A program made the translations under genes and the position numbers. Under the pieces are notes generated by a model, which was not told the origin of the DNA, did not search any database, and saw only the letters and a program-made list of their open reading frames with translations. Positions 1 through 9,202 of a stretch of 64,000 bases of DNA are shown here, one piece after another (position 1 is the stretch's first letter; each line of letters opens with the position of its first letter). Origin of the DNA: Candidatus Woesearchaeota archaeon (GTDB lineage Archaea; Nanobdellota; Nanobdellia; Woesearchaeales; UBA12501). The stretch lies in contig JAUSFM010000003.1 in the NCBI GenBank assembly GCA_030651375.1, forward strand, positions 120,718-184,717. The letters are read 5' to 3'.

Positions 1-1179
1 GCGCTCACGACTGACCCTGCCGAACTTATGGACGATGTACGCAGCATGGGAGAAAAAGTTGAAAAAGTGTTAAGAGAATACCGCGGCCCGATTGCAACCG
101 GTGAATTTGACGGCGTACTTGAAAGCATTCGCGGCATGCTTGAAGACCAGCGCACAACAATTTCAAACTACCGAACGAGCCAGGCAAACCAGATTGCAGC
201 GGAACGAGAACTCACGCAGTGCATCATTCAAGTTGACGCTCTTTCACAATTAGCGCATGCCGTCGATAAAGCGCGCGATACAGTGCCCGGATGCACGCAA
301 GCGCTTCAAAATTATCAGAATGTGCAAAAAGCAGCTGCGCCAGCAGGCGAATCAAAAAAATTAGGAAAGCCAACAGCGCAGCAGCTTGCGGCTGAATCAA
401 AACGAATTCAGCAGCAGGCAGCAGGGCTTGAGCGCCTTGCATCGTGCGCAGAAACAATGGTGACTGCGTATGGCGCGTTTGACGCGGCGCAGCAAAAACT
501 CGAGCAGGCACAGCAAGGGAAGAATGCACACCAGCCAAAAGATATGTACGAAGCAGCATGTCTCATGAAAGGATTGGCTGTGTATGCTCCGGTTATGGAA
601 CGTAGAGAGCTAAACGGGCTTCTTGATACGCTGACCGGCCAGATGCGTGGATTTTACGACGGAGAATCGCGCTATGCCCGCGACCGTGACGCCGCATACC
701 ATGCGCTGAGTACGATGAATGTTGATGATGTTTCACAAGCGCGAAAAAGTATTGACGCGCGCGTTGAGGGAAGTGTGCGCATACGCTTCTTTGTTGAAGA
801 TGTGCAGGCGCTTTCGCGCATGCCAAAACAGTATCGTGTTGAAGCGGCACGGTTTCTTGCGGAGTCAGTCTATGCCTCATCGCCTGAAGAGGGCGAACAG
901 CTTGCGCGCATGCTTGCCCCGAAAATGTCGTCGGCAGTTGTGCGCGAGATGGCAGCTGCATTGCCAGCAGAAGAACAGCGGCGATTGTATGGTGAGCTCG
1001 GCGCGCAACTAACGCCACCATCGACAAATACCGCGCCGTTCCAGCAGCCTCTGCAGCAACCGATGGGAAGTGCGCCGGGAAGTGCACACTATGACGCGGA
1101 AGACCGGCCAGCACAAACATACACACCACCTATTCCTGAAAAAGGATTTTTGCAAAGAGTGATTGAAAAAATATTGTAG
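1..1179 (+). CDS. Unknown coiled-coil protein, 5' end outside the window
   Basis: The reading frame is open to the left edge of the window, and the first ATG at 28 has no Shine-Dalgarno sequence, so this is probably the 3' part of a longer gene. The visible part is about 390 residues, helical and rich in Gln, Ala and Glu. Coiled-coil stretches lie near residues 35-70 and 115-180. The C terminus is a Pro/Gln-rich linker of about 50 residues that ends in a short amphipathic helix. I recognise no family. It is the first visible member of the plus-strand cluster and is followed after 55 bases by a small membrane-anchored protein whose end has a similar Pro-rich plan. A role as scaffold or adaptor is only inference. 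Confidence 0.7.
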   Translation, partial: ALTTDPAELMDDVRSMGEKVEKVLREYRGPIATGEFDGVLESIRGMLEDQRTTISNYRTSQANQIAAERELTQCIIQVDALSQLAHAVDKARDTVPGCTQALQNYQNVQKAAAPAGESKKLGKPTAQQLAAESKRIQQQAAGLERLASCAETMVTAYGAFDAAQQKLEQAQQGKNAHQPKDMYEAACLMKGLAVYAPVMERRELNGLLDTLTGQMRGFYDGESRYARDRDAAYHALSTMNVDDVSQARKSIDARVEGSVRIRFFVEDVQALSRMPKQYRVEAARFLAESVYASSPEEGEQLARMLAPKMSSAVVREMAAALPAEEQRRLYGELGAQLTPPSTNTAPFQQPLQQPMGSAPGSAHYDAEDRPAQTYTPPIPEKGFLQRVIEKIL

Positions 1180-1234
1180 AAAAAAACAAAAGAATAAGGA
1201 ACGAAGAATAAGGAACAAGTAGAGGAGGGAGACT

Positions 1235-1966
1235 ATGAACAATCGACGATTTCATGACCAAAAAAAAGCAGGAGGATATGTAACAATAAAGCGCGTGCTT
1301 ACCACGGTAGGCGCAGCAGGATGCGTGTACATCGGCACATGGCTCTCGAGCCCGACGCTGAACGAATCACTCGAACGGGTAACAGCAGCGGCAACAGAAA
1401 GTGGCGAAGCAAGCGCCGCCGTTGGATATCGAGTTATGGACACGGCACTGCAGAGCTCAAAACAAGATGTGATAAAAGTGTTGGGGGACGTGCATGCAAA
1501 AGCGCCTGAAGCGTTTCAGCGATTTGTCAATCTAGCGTATGCAGTCAACGCGCTCAATGGCAGCACGCCCGGCCAGCTTGACCCGACACGATTGGGAAAT
1601 GTGGTATTGGGTGAAGCGTCGATTGGCCAGCGTGATGGCACGATTTCTGTTGAATATCAACAGCCCGGCAGCGCGCCGCAAAGTTACGCAGTCCGCACAT
1701 TTAATGGAGACAACGGGCTTGAGCTCGTGCTGCAGCGCACCGGACTTGCGCCTATTTCAGTTGGCCCGCCTGCACTGACCGTGCCAAATGCACCAATGTC
1801 GCCGGGAGTTGTGTACCAACAACCGCAGCAGCCTGCACCGTTGTCAAGTGCACCGGCACCGTATCACGCGGCGGCCGGAAGTGGAGCAACGTATGCGCCA
1901 GCACCATCGGTATCAGCAGCACCGATTCCAAGCATCGGCAGCTTGTTCAAAACAGTGACGCACTAA
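1235..1966 (+). CDS. Small membrane-anchored protein with Pro-rich tail
   Basis: The protein has 243 residues. A GGAGGGA ribosome binding site sits just before the ATG. After a short basic N terminus, residues about 16-36 form a hydrophobic segment that could be an uncleaved anchor or signal peptide. The middle, about residues 60-180, is mixed alpha/beta. The last 65 residues are rich in Pro, Ala and Ser and end in a short hydrophobic peptide, as in the preceding gene. The stop codon overlaps the next start by one base, so the two are translationally linked. No known family is recognised. Confidence 0.75.
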   Translation: MNNRRFHDQKKAGGYVTIKRVLTTVGAAGCVYIGTWLSSPTLNESLERVTAAATESGEASAAVGYRVMDTALQSSKQDVIKVLGDVHAKAPEAFQRFVNLAYAVNALNGSTPGQLDPTRLGNVVLGEASIGQRDGTISVEYQQPGSAPQSYAVRTFNGDNGLELVLQRTGLAPISVGPPALTVPNAPMSPGVVYQQPQQPAPLSSAPAPYHAAAGSGATYAPAPSVSAAPIPSIGSLFKTVTH

Positions 1967-2283
1967 TGAGCACCATGAACACCGCACCAATCGCAGAGAC
2001 GCTGAATGCAACCGAACAGATACGTTCCACACTGTGGAACGCGCTGCAGCTCGAAGAGCCACGCTACACCATGGCTGACCGCGTTATGCTCGCGGCAGCA
2101 TCGGTATTTGGCGAACGCGCATATCGGCGGATGGAACACGCAGTTAACCAGCAGCATGTTCCGGGTGTCATCGCTGACCTCGACCGGTTTGCGCATGATT
2201 TGAAGCGGGAACTGGGCAATGCGTACCGAGGAGGGAAAGAGGGAAGTGTTCAGTGCGAGACAGCGCGAGTTTATATCGCTTGA
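1966..2283 (+). CDS. Small unknown protein
   Basis: The protein has 105 residues, and its ATG overlaps the previous stop by one base (TAATG), which supports it as a real gene. It is predicted to be mainly helical, is acidic to neutral, and has no membrane segment or recognisable motif. A 142-base A-rich spacer follows before the next gene. Function unknown; the coupling suggests a complex with the membrane-anchored neighbour. Confidence 0.65.
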   Translation: MSTMNTAPIAETLNATEQIRSTLWNALQLEEPRYTMADRVMLAAASVFGERAYRRMEHAVNQQHVPGVIADLDRFAHDLKRELGNAYRGGKEGSVQCETARVYIA

Positions 2284-2425
2284 CGAGCATACAAAAAATG
2301 ATTCAAAAATAAAAATTCAAAAAATAAAAGTAATAAAAATAATTGAAAATAAAGCTTGAAAAAATAAAAGAAAATAAAACAATAAAAATGAACAATAAGA
2401 ATCATTTTTCACGGAGGGAACGAAC

Positions 2426-3706
2426 ATGGCAGACAAAGATGGTAACGGAAAGGAAGGAACAGACCATTCTATTGATGAAAAAAATTGGGAGCAAATAGAG
2501 AAAGAGCTCCGCGCTGAAGGGGCATCAGGGACAGGAACAAATGGTGCTTATACAACGACGACACAGCAGCAAAACGGCTCAAATGGAACAGGCACGAAAC
2601 GCGGCGGACTTGAAGGAGCAGTAAATGCACCTGACCTTGCACAGATGTACCATGTAAACGGCGCAGGAAATGGATCACAGAATCCGCTCACCGCAAAAGC
2701 AAAAGAATTGGGACTGCTTGAGGGCATTAACCTTCCCGGCACGCAGAGAGAATTAGATACTATGCAGAAACAGGCAGAAGAAACACCAAATTTTCTTGAG
2801 CAAAAAATGAAGTTCCTCGCTGATGTAAAGGTAGAAGATTATTACGGCACACTGGATGGGGCGCTGATCGGCGTTGCCCGAAGAATGGGAACGAAAGTAT
2901 ATGGAACAGTGCAAGGCTGGGTTGATAACCGGGTGAAAAAAGGACTTAAGGATATGGTTCGCTCAGACCTTGAAGAGCAGGCAACAAAATTACGCGCAAA
3001 TGTTGAGCGATATGAAAAGATTTCTGGCGAGCTAAGCAAGGTTGGCGAGAAATATTCGCAACGGAGCATTGTTGGAAATGCCATGCTACAACAGGAAACC
3101 TACCCAAAAATAGCGGAGGGATATAAAGAGATAGAGCGGCTCAACAAAGATCTCGCAGCAGCAACACAATCGGGAGATTTCACGAAGGCCCATGCAGCAC
3201 GCATGGAAGGGAACCGAAAAGAAAAAGAAGTTGCTGAACAAGAAAACTTTTATGAACGCCTTGATTTCCGCGTGAAGGCAGCAAGGACAGCAACCACCGC
3301 AGTGGAGGGGCTCATCGAGCGTGCTACCAGGTATTCAAGCATGACGCAGCGCTACCTTATGGCGGTTGAAGAAAAAATCTCAATGTTAGGAATGGTCGAC
3401 GAGATTGCCGGCATCCAGTTTGAAATAACGCCCGCGAATCTTGAGAACCTCGACTTTCTGTTGAGCGACGCAGGAAACATGATCGGTGCAAGGGGCTGTG
3501 AAATCAATCACGCCATTCAAGCAGGTGGAGACCCGACACGGGGACCAGACTTGAAGCCGGACTACCTCGCAAGCGACGCAGAAGCCATGCGAACTGAAAC
3601 GTACCGAAGTGATAGAAGGGCACGCATTGAGCGGCTCCACTCGGAACGCGTCAGCCAGTTGAATGAAGCGGCGGCAGCGTACGAGACTCCACCTCCATCG
3701 GCGTGA
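2426..3706 (+). CDS. Unknown coiled-coil protein
   Basis: The protein has 426 residues and a strong GGAGGGA ribosome binding site. Residues 1-75 are polar, with low-complexity Thr, Gln, Gly and Asn. Residues about 165-300 are charged and heptad-like, so a long coiled coil is likely. A more globular helical part follows. There is no signal peptide or membrane segment. A T-rich stretch after the stop may end the first transcript before the ATPase genes. No family is recognised. Confidence 0.75.
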   Translation: MADKDGNGKEGTDHSIDEKNWEQIEKELRAEGASGTGTNGAYTTTTQQQNGSNGTGTKRGGLEGAVNAPDLAQMYHVNGAGNGSQNPLTAKAKELGLLEGINLPGTQRELDTMQKQAEETPNFLEQKMKFLADVKVEDYYGTLDGALIGVARRMGTKVYGTVQGWVDNRVKKGLKDMVRSDLEEQATKLRANVERYEKISGELSKVGEKYSQRSIVGNAMLQQETYPKIAEGYKEIERLNKDLAAATQSGDFTKAHAARMEGNRKEKEVAEQENFYERLDFRVKAARTATTAVEGLIERATRYSSMTQRYLMAVEEKISMLGMVDEIAGIQFEITPANLENLDFLLSDAGNMIGARGCEINHAIQAGGDPTRGPDLKPDYLASDAEAMRTETYRSDRRARIERLHSERVSQLNEAAAAYETPPPSA

Positions 3707-3765
3707 TTCTTTTAGTTTTTATTTTTTTCTGTTTTTATTTTTAATTTATTTTTGATCTTGAGTGA
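3707..3765 (+). terminator. T-rich archaeal terminator candidate
   Basis: Several runs of four to seven T follow the stop codon with no hairpin, as in typical archaeal intrinsic terminators. It would separate the first gene group from the AAA ATPase operon. Confidence 0.4.
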
Positions 3766-3777
3766 GGAAAGTACCCC

Positions 3778-5514
3778 ATGATGCCAGATGTGATACAAAT
3801 TGACGGACAAGCGCTGCGCGAAGGCAGGAAACAGGCAAAGTCACGCATGCAGCTGTGGGGCTTTACAACACCACTACAGTATCATGTCGGTGGGAGAAAC
3901 ACAAAAGAAGATTTAGAAAAAGTAGTCACCAGCGCCGAACAAACATATGGGTTATATGAAGCAGTGATGAAAACACTGTTACCACTGAATCCATTGGGAA
4001 AAAGTGATGAGGTCATAGCAAAAAAAGCGCTTAATTTGTATGCATTATATGTTGGGTGCAGTGAAGGGCTCGAGGCGCTGGCGAATGGGCAGGATAGTGG
4101 CGCACATATTGAACGGCAAGCGAGTATCCCGATCGGCGAATTCGGATTTGGTATTGGAAAACCTGATGAATACCGCCCTGCGCTTGATAACCTGTTGAAG
4201 TATCACACAAAATTATTTAAAACTGGCACACCGGCACTGGCGCTGCAGAGAGAATTTTTGGCAGTGATGAAAAAAACAATTGAGCGTGAAATGCAGCAGC
4301 AGGCGTATGAAACAGTCACGGGGCAGCTTGCGGGAGTAACGCTCGCTGTTAACGAAAGAATGTACCGCGGCTTTGAAAATGGTATGCAGCCATCAGTCGA
4401 GGCAGCTCAGTCCCCTGAAATCGTTCAGCGCCTTTCGGTGAGCAAAAATCCGGGTGAAATCGTCGTCATTGGCAATGATGAGGCGCTGGGTGAGATGAGC
4501 GGGATGGTAAAACAGCTTTTGCTGTATGATCCGGCATCCCAAACAAATGTCGCATTTGAGGGAGTGAAGCCGGTTGCGACGCTGTTGTTCGGCCCGCCCG
4601 GCACGGGAAAAACAACTATCATCAAGCGGTTGTATGCTGAAGCACAGACAGCAGCTACGCATAAGGGCGTGCCTGTGCAATGGGTTAATTTTGATAACAG
4701 CTTTAAGGACATGTACCACGGCAATGATGTCAAAAATTTGATGCGGCGATTCGACCAGCTCAAGGATCCTCGAAAGATAAGCATTGGCTCGGTCGAGGAT
4801 GTCGACAGCGTGCTGCAGGCGAGAAGCGCGCATGACGCGTCGCACATCGAATCGCAGGCGATTAATGTGTTTCTCAATGAGCTTGATGGGCTGCTGACGG
4901 AGTACCGCGGAAATTATATTCTGATTTTTACGACGAATCATGTTGAAAAAATGGATAGCGCGCTCATGAACAGGATAACGCAGCATTTTGAAATCCGCGG
5001 GCCGCAAACACCCGTTGAATACGCACAGTTGTTCCGGTATAAGATGGGCGATGCACTGCCGCGGGTCCAAATGGATAAAGATGGCTGGCAGGAATTTTGC
5101 AGGCGCTGCGTGGAGTACAGCTTTTCAGGCCGGGACATTGACAAAATAGCTGCGGTGGCAAGAAAGTATGTGGTTAACGCAGACGGCATAACGCCAGCGA
5201 TACAAACGCTTCCACCAAATGAACAGCGCACAGCACTCGCCAAAATGCGAAGGCCGGTAGACGCAGGGTATATTTTGCACGAGGTTGATCAAAGGCATAA
5301 CGCAAATAGGCATGCAGAGCTCCAAAAAAAACGCGCAGCTACCCAGCACGAGTATGAGTTTTTGGAAGCACGATATGAAGCACAGCGGCGATTTGAAAAT
5401 GGAAGAGGAGATGGTGGAAATGGAAACGGAGTGCCATCCGCATACACACCGCTGTCGAACCCTGCTGCAGCGACGGATAGAACAGATAGGCAAACAGGAA
5501 ATACACGATCCTGA
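3778..5514 (+). CDS. Classical AAA-type ATPase
   Basis: The protein has 578 residues. The N-terminal 240 residues are helical and unique. The AAA module follows, with Walker A (GPPGTGKT, about residues 273-280), a Walker B-like element ending VEDVD (about 339-343) with the acidic pair in the order Glu-Asp as in BCS1-type ATPases, a sensor-1/second-region-of-homology segment (FTTNHVEKMDSALMNR, about 384-399) that includes the arginine, and a C-terminal helical lid. The last 90 residues are charged and low in complexity. It probably unfolds or remodels a protein partner in the cytoplasm. The MoxR-like ATPase gene starts nine bases after its stop, which suggests a paired ATPase unit. Confidence 0.88.
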   Translation: MMPDVIQIDGQALREGRKQAKSRMQLWGFTTPLQYHVGGRNTKEDLEKVVTSAEQTYGLYEAVMKTLLPLNPLGKSDEVIAKKALNLYALYVGCSEGLEALANGQDSGAHIERQASIPIGEFGFGIGKPDEYRPALDNLLKYHTKLFKTGTPALALQREFLAVMKKTIEREMQQQAYETVTGQLAGVTLAVNERMYRGFENGMQPSVEAAQSPEIVQRLSVSKNPGEIVVIGNDEALGEMSGMVKQLLLYDPASQTNVAFEGVKPVATLLFGPPGTGKTTIIKRLYAEAQTAATHKGVPVQWVNFDNSFKDMYHGNDVKNLMRRFDQLKDPRKISIGSVEDVDSVLQARSAHDASHIESQAINVFLNELDGLLTEYRGNYILIFTTNHVEKMDSALMNRITQHFEIRGPQTPVEYAQLFRYKMGDALPRVQMDKDGWQEFCRRCVEYSFSGRDIDKIAAVARKYVVNADGITPAIQTLPPNEQRTALAKMRRPVDAGYILHEVDQRHNANRHAELQKKRAATQHEYEFLEARYEAQRRFENGRGDGGNGNGVPSAYTPLSNPAAATDRTDRQTGNTRS

Positions 5515-5523
5515 GGTGAAACA

Positions 5524-7149
5524 ATGCCTCTTGCCACAGAAGAACCAAAATCGTTTCAATCATCGTTTCTTCGCACGTGGAGCGATGAGCAAGCATTTCT
5601 CAAGGGATTGGATAGAAAATATGCTGGTCCCGTTTCTTTAGAAGAGGCAACTGCTGATCTCACGGTTGTTGAAGAATTGAAACGAAAATATGAAAACGCA
5701 CGCACGGGAAATGTTTTTTTGTTGAGCAGTGTGCTGCCGTATTATGGGCTTCTTGCTAGGGCATTGAAGCAACACCCCCTGCTAACGACCAGTAATATAC
5801 AACCAACCAACAACACACCACCTAAGGTACACCACCAGCCGTGTACCACCAGCGAAACACTACCTACCGCATACGACAAACCACACACCACGAAGGATAC
5901 AGTATCGACAAAATTGAGCACGGACATCGCGCAACAGGAACTCCGCCGGATTGAAGAGATGAACCATGCATTCGACGCTGCATTGGAAGACATCGTCAAA
6001 AACCGGCTTGAGGAAACAAGGATGTTTGGCAGGGAAATTGACGCAGGATTTTTTTCACGCTACACCGCCGTCTTGTTTGGCGAGATGCTTGCGCAGGATT
6101 CATTGTTGAGCATTATTCATCAGTACGCGCTTGCGGATGTTCCTATTATTAATGTAAAAGGTTCAGTCATCGGCCGCACGGGCTTTAACCTCGCTTTTTT
6201 TGGCGCGCCGGGCACGGGAAAAACATTCGCGATTAAAGAAATGATTCTTGGCAATCCAGACCGGGGAGTGCCTGCGCATGGACTTGTTGGCAGAAACAGG
6301 TATTGTGGCGGCATGACCGCTGCGCGGTTTATTCGCATGGGAGAAGCGTATGCAGGACGGCAGTTTAATTTTATTGTGCCGGAATTCAATGATTGGTTTT
6401 CGTCAGGGCGATCATCGTCAGCATCCAGCATGACGGACCGGCTGAAGCTCGCGCTGGAGCATGGTGAGGTTGCGTATGAAACAAACCGCGAAACAATTGG
6501 GCCGTACCGATTCGATTCTTTTTTTAGTGTCAATTATAACACGAAAACAAAAACAGGCACAAGGGAAAAAAGAAAAAAAGACGAGTATACCGTCACCATC
6601 GGCGACCCGAACTTTGAGGCAATCGAAGACCGTATGCTCTGCAATCTGCAGGTGCAAAGCACGGAGCGGTATGAAGCAGTCGCTGCATCACAGGAACGGC
6701 TCGTGATGGGTGAAATTGATTTTTCATGCGCGCCGCAAATACAAGACCACCTCATGTTGGTATACGCAATCCAAACCGGACACCCGCTGGTGACTGGATT
6801 GCCGCACTGTCCGCAAAAGCCCGTGCAAATGACTTCTGCGTTTTATTCGACGATAAAAAAGGCGAGGGATTCGATTATTAGCCAGATACGGGAAAAAACA
6901 GGCGAGGAGAACCCGACAATGCCGTTTAGCTCCCGTCTTGAGTACCGGGCGCTTCAGCTTGCTGCTGCGCTGGCGCTGCCAGAGTATTTTTCTGAAGTCA
7001 GGAGCGCTACTGCAACAATTGAAATATCCCAGCGCGCCTACGATTCAGCAGTACAGTTTTTTGTTATTGAAGCAGCAGTCCGCAGCAAAGGCGTTGTTGA
7101 TGTGCAGTACACGCTCGACGCAGTGCAGCAGAATACTGGAAATGGTTAG
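5524..7149 (+). CDS. MoxR-like AAA+ ATPase
   Basis: The protein has 541 residues with an AGGTGA ribosome binding site. A Thr/Pro-rich linker (about 90-125) separates an N-terminal helical part from the ATPase. Walker A is GAPGTGKT (about 225-232). The Walker B strand reads FIVPEFNDW (about 283-291): the usual Asp is replaced by Pro, while the following Glu is kept. The next segment, with ALEHGEVAYE and a sensor-1 Asn in SVNYN, follows the MoxR/MCM pattern with a pre-sensor-1 hairpin. The altered Walker B suggests slow or impaired ATP hydrolysis. It lies between the classical AAA gene and a coiled-coil gene with spacings of 9 and 11 bases, so the three are probably co-translated. Confidence 0.82.
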   Translation: MPLATEEPKSFQSSFLRTWSDEQAFLKGLDRKYAGPVSLEEATADLTVVEELKRKYENARTGNVFLLSSVLPYYGLLARALKQHPLLTTSNIQPTNNTPPKVHHQPCTTSETLPTAYDKPHTTKDTVSTKLSTDIAQQELRRIEEMNHAFDAALEDIVKNRLEETRMFGREIDAGFFSRYTAVLFGEMLAQDSLLSIIHQYALADVPIINVKGSVIGRTGFNLAFFGAPGTGKTFAIKEMILGNPDRGVPAHGLVGRNRYCGGMTAARFIRMGEAYAGRQFNFIVPEFNDWFSSGRSSSASSMTDRLKLALEHGEVAYETNRETIGPYRFDSFFSVNYNTKTKTGTREKRKKDEYTVTIGDPNFEAIEDRMLCNLQVQSTERYEAVAASQERLVMGEIDFSCAPQIQDHLMLVYAIQTGHPLVTGLPHCPQKPVQMTSAFYSTIKKARDSIISQIREKTGEENPTMPFSSRLEYRALQLAAALALPEYFSEVRSATATIEISQRAYDSAVQFFVIEAAVRSKGVVDVQYTLDAVQQNTGNG

Positions 7150-7160
7150 GTGAAAAAACG

Positions 7161-8987
7161 ATGCAACCGAATGGAATGCCAAGCCCTGCAATGCGGTATC
7201 AGCCGACCCTGGTTGATAATTACCAACAAACAAAAGAGCGCATTGCACAGATAGGCAGGCAGTATAATTTTAGTGAGCATGCAGTTATTGATGATCTGCA
7301 TCAGTTGAGGGCCGGCCTTGCTGACTTTCAGGCGAACAAGAGTATTTATGCGCCACTTCTTGACACGGATATCGCCGGGCGCGCAGAGAAAAATCTTGCC
7401 GATCTTGAAAAAGATTTGAACAGGAATATCAAAAAATTTCTTGGCAACCTGCATGCAACGGGAATCGCGTTCGCCCGGGCGTATCATGCAACGAGAAAAT
7501 CAGGAGAACCAGATGAGAGCGAAGAAGCAAGGAAAAACGGTGCATCGTTTGCGCAGGAGTATCAAGCATTTGTCGCAAAAACAAATTTGAATGGATATAA
7601 GACAGATGCATTCTTGAAAATGTATGCAGTGATTCAAGCAGAAATATGCCCTGACACAGCCATTCAGAGAACCAAACAGCAGCACAGGACTACACAAACA
7701 CTCGATGAGATTACCAACGCAGAAAATGAACTGAAAACCGGAGAGGAAGCAGTTTATCGACGGATAAAGGCGGCAAAAAGTGCGCTTTTCTGGACGTATG
7801 TGCCACTTGCACAATGGCGTTTGCTCAACGTGATCACTGCAGAAGCAAAGCATGAGTTCGCTGGAGCGCACGAAGAGCTACGACAGCTGAAAGACGCGTT
7901 CCCAGTGTATGAAGCAGAAGAGAAAGAGATGGCTGAACGAACCAGAAATATGCAGCAGGCACGAAAGCGTCTTGAAGAAAAAACACCCAGTCTTGAGATG
8001 GCATATATTACTCTCCTTATAGAACAAGCGAAGCAGAAAAAAAGTGTGATATACCAAGGCGCGACAATTGGCATACAACGATTTGTTGACGCAGCAAATA
8101 CGTTGCGAGAGGAAAAAGAAAAACTAAAAGGAGTTTATGAAACAGGTATCCGCGCCGTTGACCTTATGACGCGCGACACACTCCGAAAATTGGAAAAAAT
8201 AGACGTCGCATTCACGCCTGAAGCATACGCCGATTACCAGAACCGGCTTGAACAGCTGCGCAGTATCCGCCAAAAGCGAAGCATGCTGGGGCTGAGTGAA
8301 ATTGAAGGCATCAGCCGGCTTGAGTCATCGCTGGAACGGAACAGCGGTGCGGTACAGCGACACCTCGATCAATCGGTACGCGAGAAGATTGAGGCAGAAG
8401 TAGGCGCACGGTACGGTGTGGAAATTGACGCATTAAAAAAAGGCGCCGACGAACAACTTACTGCAATGCGCAGGGAATCTGAAAAAGCAACAGCGGAACG
8501 CCTTGCAGCAAAAGATGCAGAAACCCGTTCGATCCTCGCAGCCAAAGAAGCAGAGGCACAGGCAGCAGTTGCCGGAAAAGAGCGCGAGCTTGCCGAGATT
8601 ACCAAACGGCACGATACACAAGTTACTGCAGAGCGGCGCGTACGGGAGCACACCGCAGGTGAACTATCCAGAGCAAAACAAACGCTGCGGGAACAAACAC
8701 AAGCAGTTGCCGCCCTTGCAGCAGAGCGTGGAGCAGAAGAAGCACGGCGCAGGGAAGCAGAGGAAAAAACGCGCGATGCTGAAGAAAAAGCGCGCGCTGC
8801 AGAGCAACAAGCGCATGATGCACAAGAACGTGCGCGCGCACGCGAAGAAGAATCGCGAAGAGTTGCAGAAGAGGCGGAAGCGCGCGCAGCAGCAGTGCGT
8901 GAGGCAACGAGTGTGGTGCATGAAGAGACTGTTTTCTCGCCAGCACAGGCAGTTGTTCTTGGCAATGGCAGGATTTCTTGGCTTTAA
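7161..8987 (+). CDS. Long coiled-coil protein
   Basis: The protein has 608 residues and an AGGTGA ribosome binding site. Nearly all of it is helical. Residues about 1-390 contain several predicted coiled coils. Residues about 395-585 are an almost uninterrupted run of Ala, Glu, Arg and Gln typical of a long straight coiled coil or a single alpha helix. No catalytic motif or membrane segment is visible. It ends the AAA operon and may be the substrate, tether or scaffold of the two ATPases. Confidence 0.8.
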   Translation: MQPNGMPSPAMRYQPTLVDNYQQTKERIAQIGRQYNFSEHAVIDDLHQLRAGLADFQANKSIYAPLLDTDIAGRAEKNLADLEKDLNRNIKKFLGNLHATGIAFARAYHATRKSGEPDESEEARKNGASFAQEYQAFVAKTNLNGYKTDAFLKMYAVIQAEICPDTAIQRTKQQHRTTQTLDEITNAENELKTGEEAVYRRIKAAKSALFWTYVPLAQWRLLNVITAEAKHEFAGAHEELRQLKDAFPVYEAEEKEMAERTRNMQQARKRLEEKTPSLEMAYITLLIEQAKQKKSVIYQGATIGIQRFVDAANTLREEKEKLKGVYETGIRAVDLMTRDTLRKLEKIDVAFTPEAYADYQNRLEQLRSIRQKRSMLGLSEIEGISRLESSLERNSGAVQRHLDQSVREKIEAEVGARYGVEIDALKKGADEQLTAMRRESEKATAERLAAKDAETRSILAAKEAEAQAAVAGKERELAEITKRHDTQVTAERRVREHTAGELSRAKQTLREQTQAVAALAAERGAEEARRREAEEKTRDAEEKARAAEQQAHDAQERARAREEESRRVAEEAEARAAAVREATSVVHEETVFSPAQAVVLGNGRISWL

Positions 8988-9077
8988 ATAGTTTTTAAAT
9001 AAATGAATCTGTTTTTTAGTTGTAGCTATAACTACTACCTTTGTTTGTAGTTCTTACCTGGACACCAAAAGTATTTT

Positions 9078-9097
9078 ATAGTATTAGGCTGTACTAT
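9078..9097. promoter_or_regulatory. Inverted repeat upstream of the TrmB gene
   Basis: ATAGTA at 9078-9083 and TACTAT at 9092-9097 form a perfect six-base inverted repeat with an eight-base spacer. It lies in the 215-base gap before the regulator gene and next to AT-rich TATA-like sequences (about 9101-9118). It is a plausible operator for the TrmB-family protein encoded just downstream, by position only. Confidence 0.35.
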
Positions 9098-9202
9098 ACT
9101 GATAAATAAGGACATTTTAAAGAGATGTATATGTTTAGGCAACAACTACATGATGTTTTTTGTTGCATAGAAAACTTCAGAAAATGCACGGAGGGGAAGA
9201 CA

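Noticed and set aside
8369..8965. Long Ser/Ala/Cys-rich open frame on the minus strand (198 codons)
   Set aside because: It is the reverse of the Ala/Glu/Arg-rich coiled-coil gene at 7161-8987; its composition is that of an antisense shadow.
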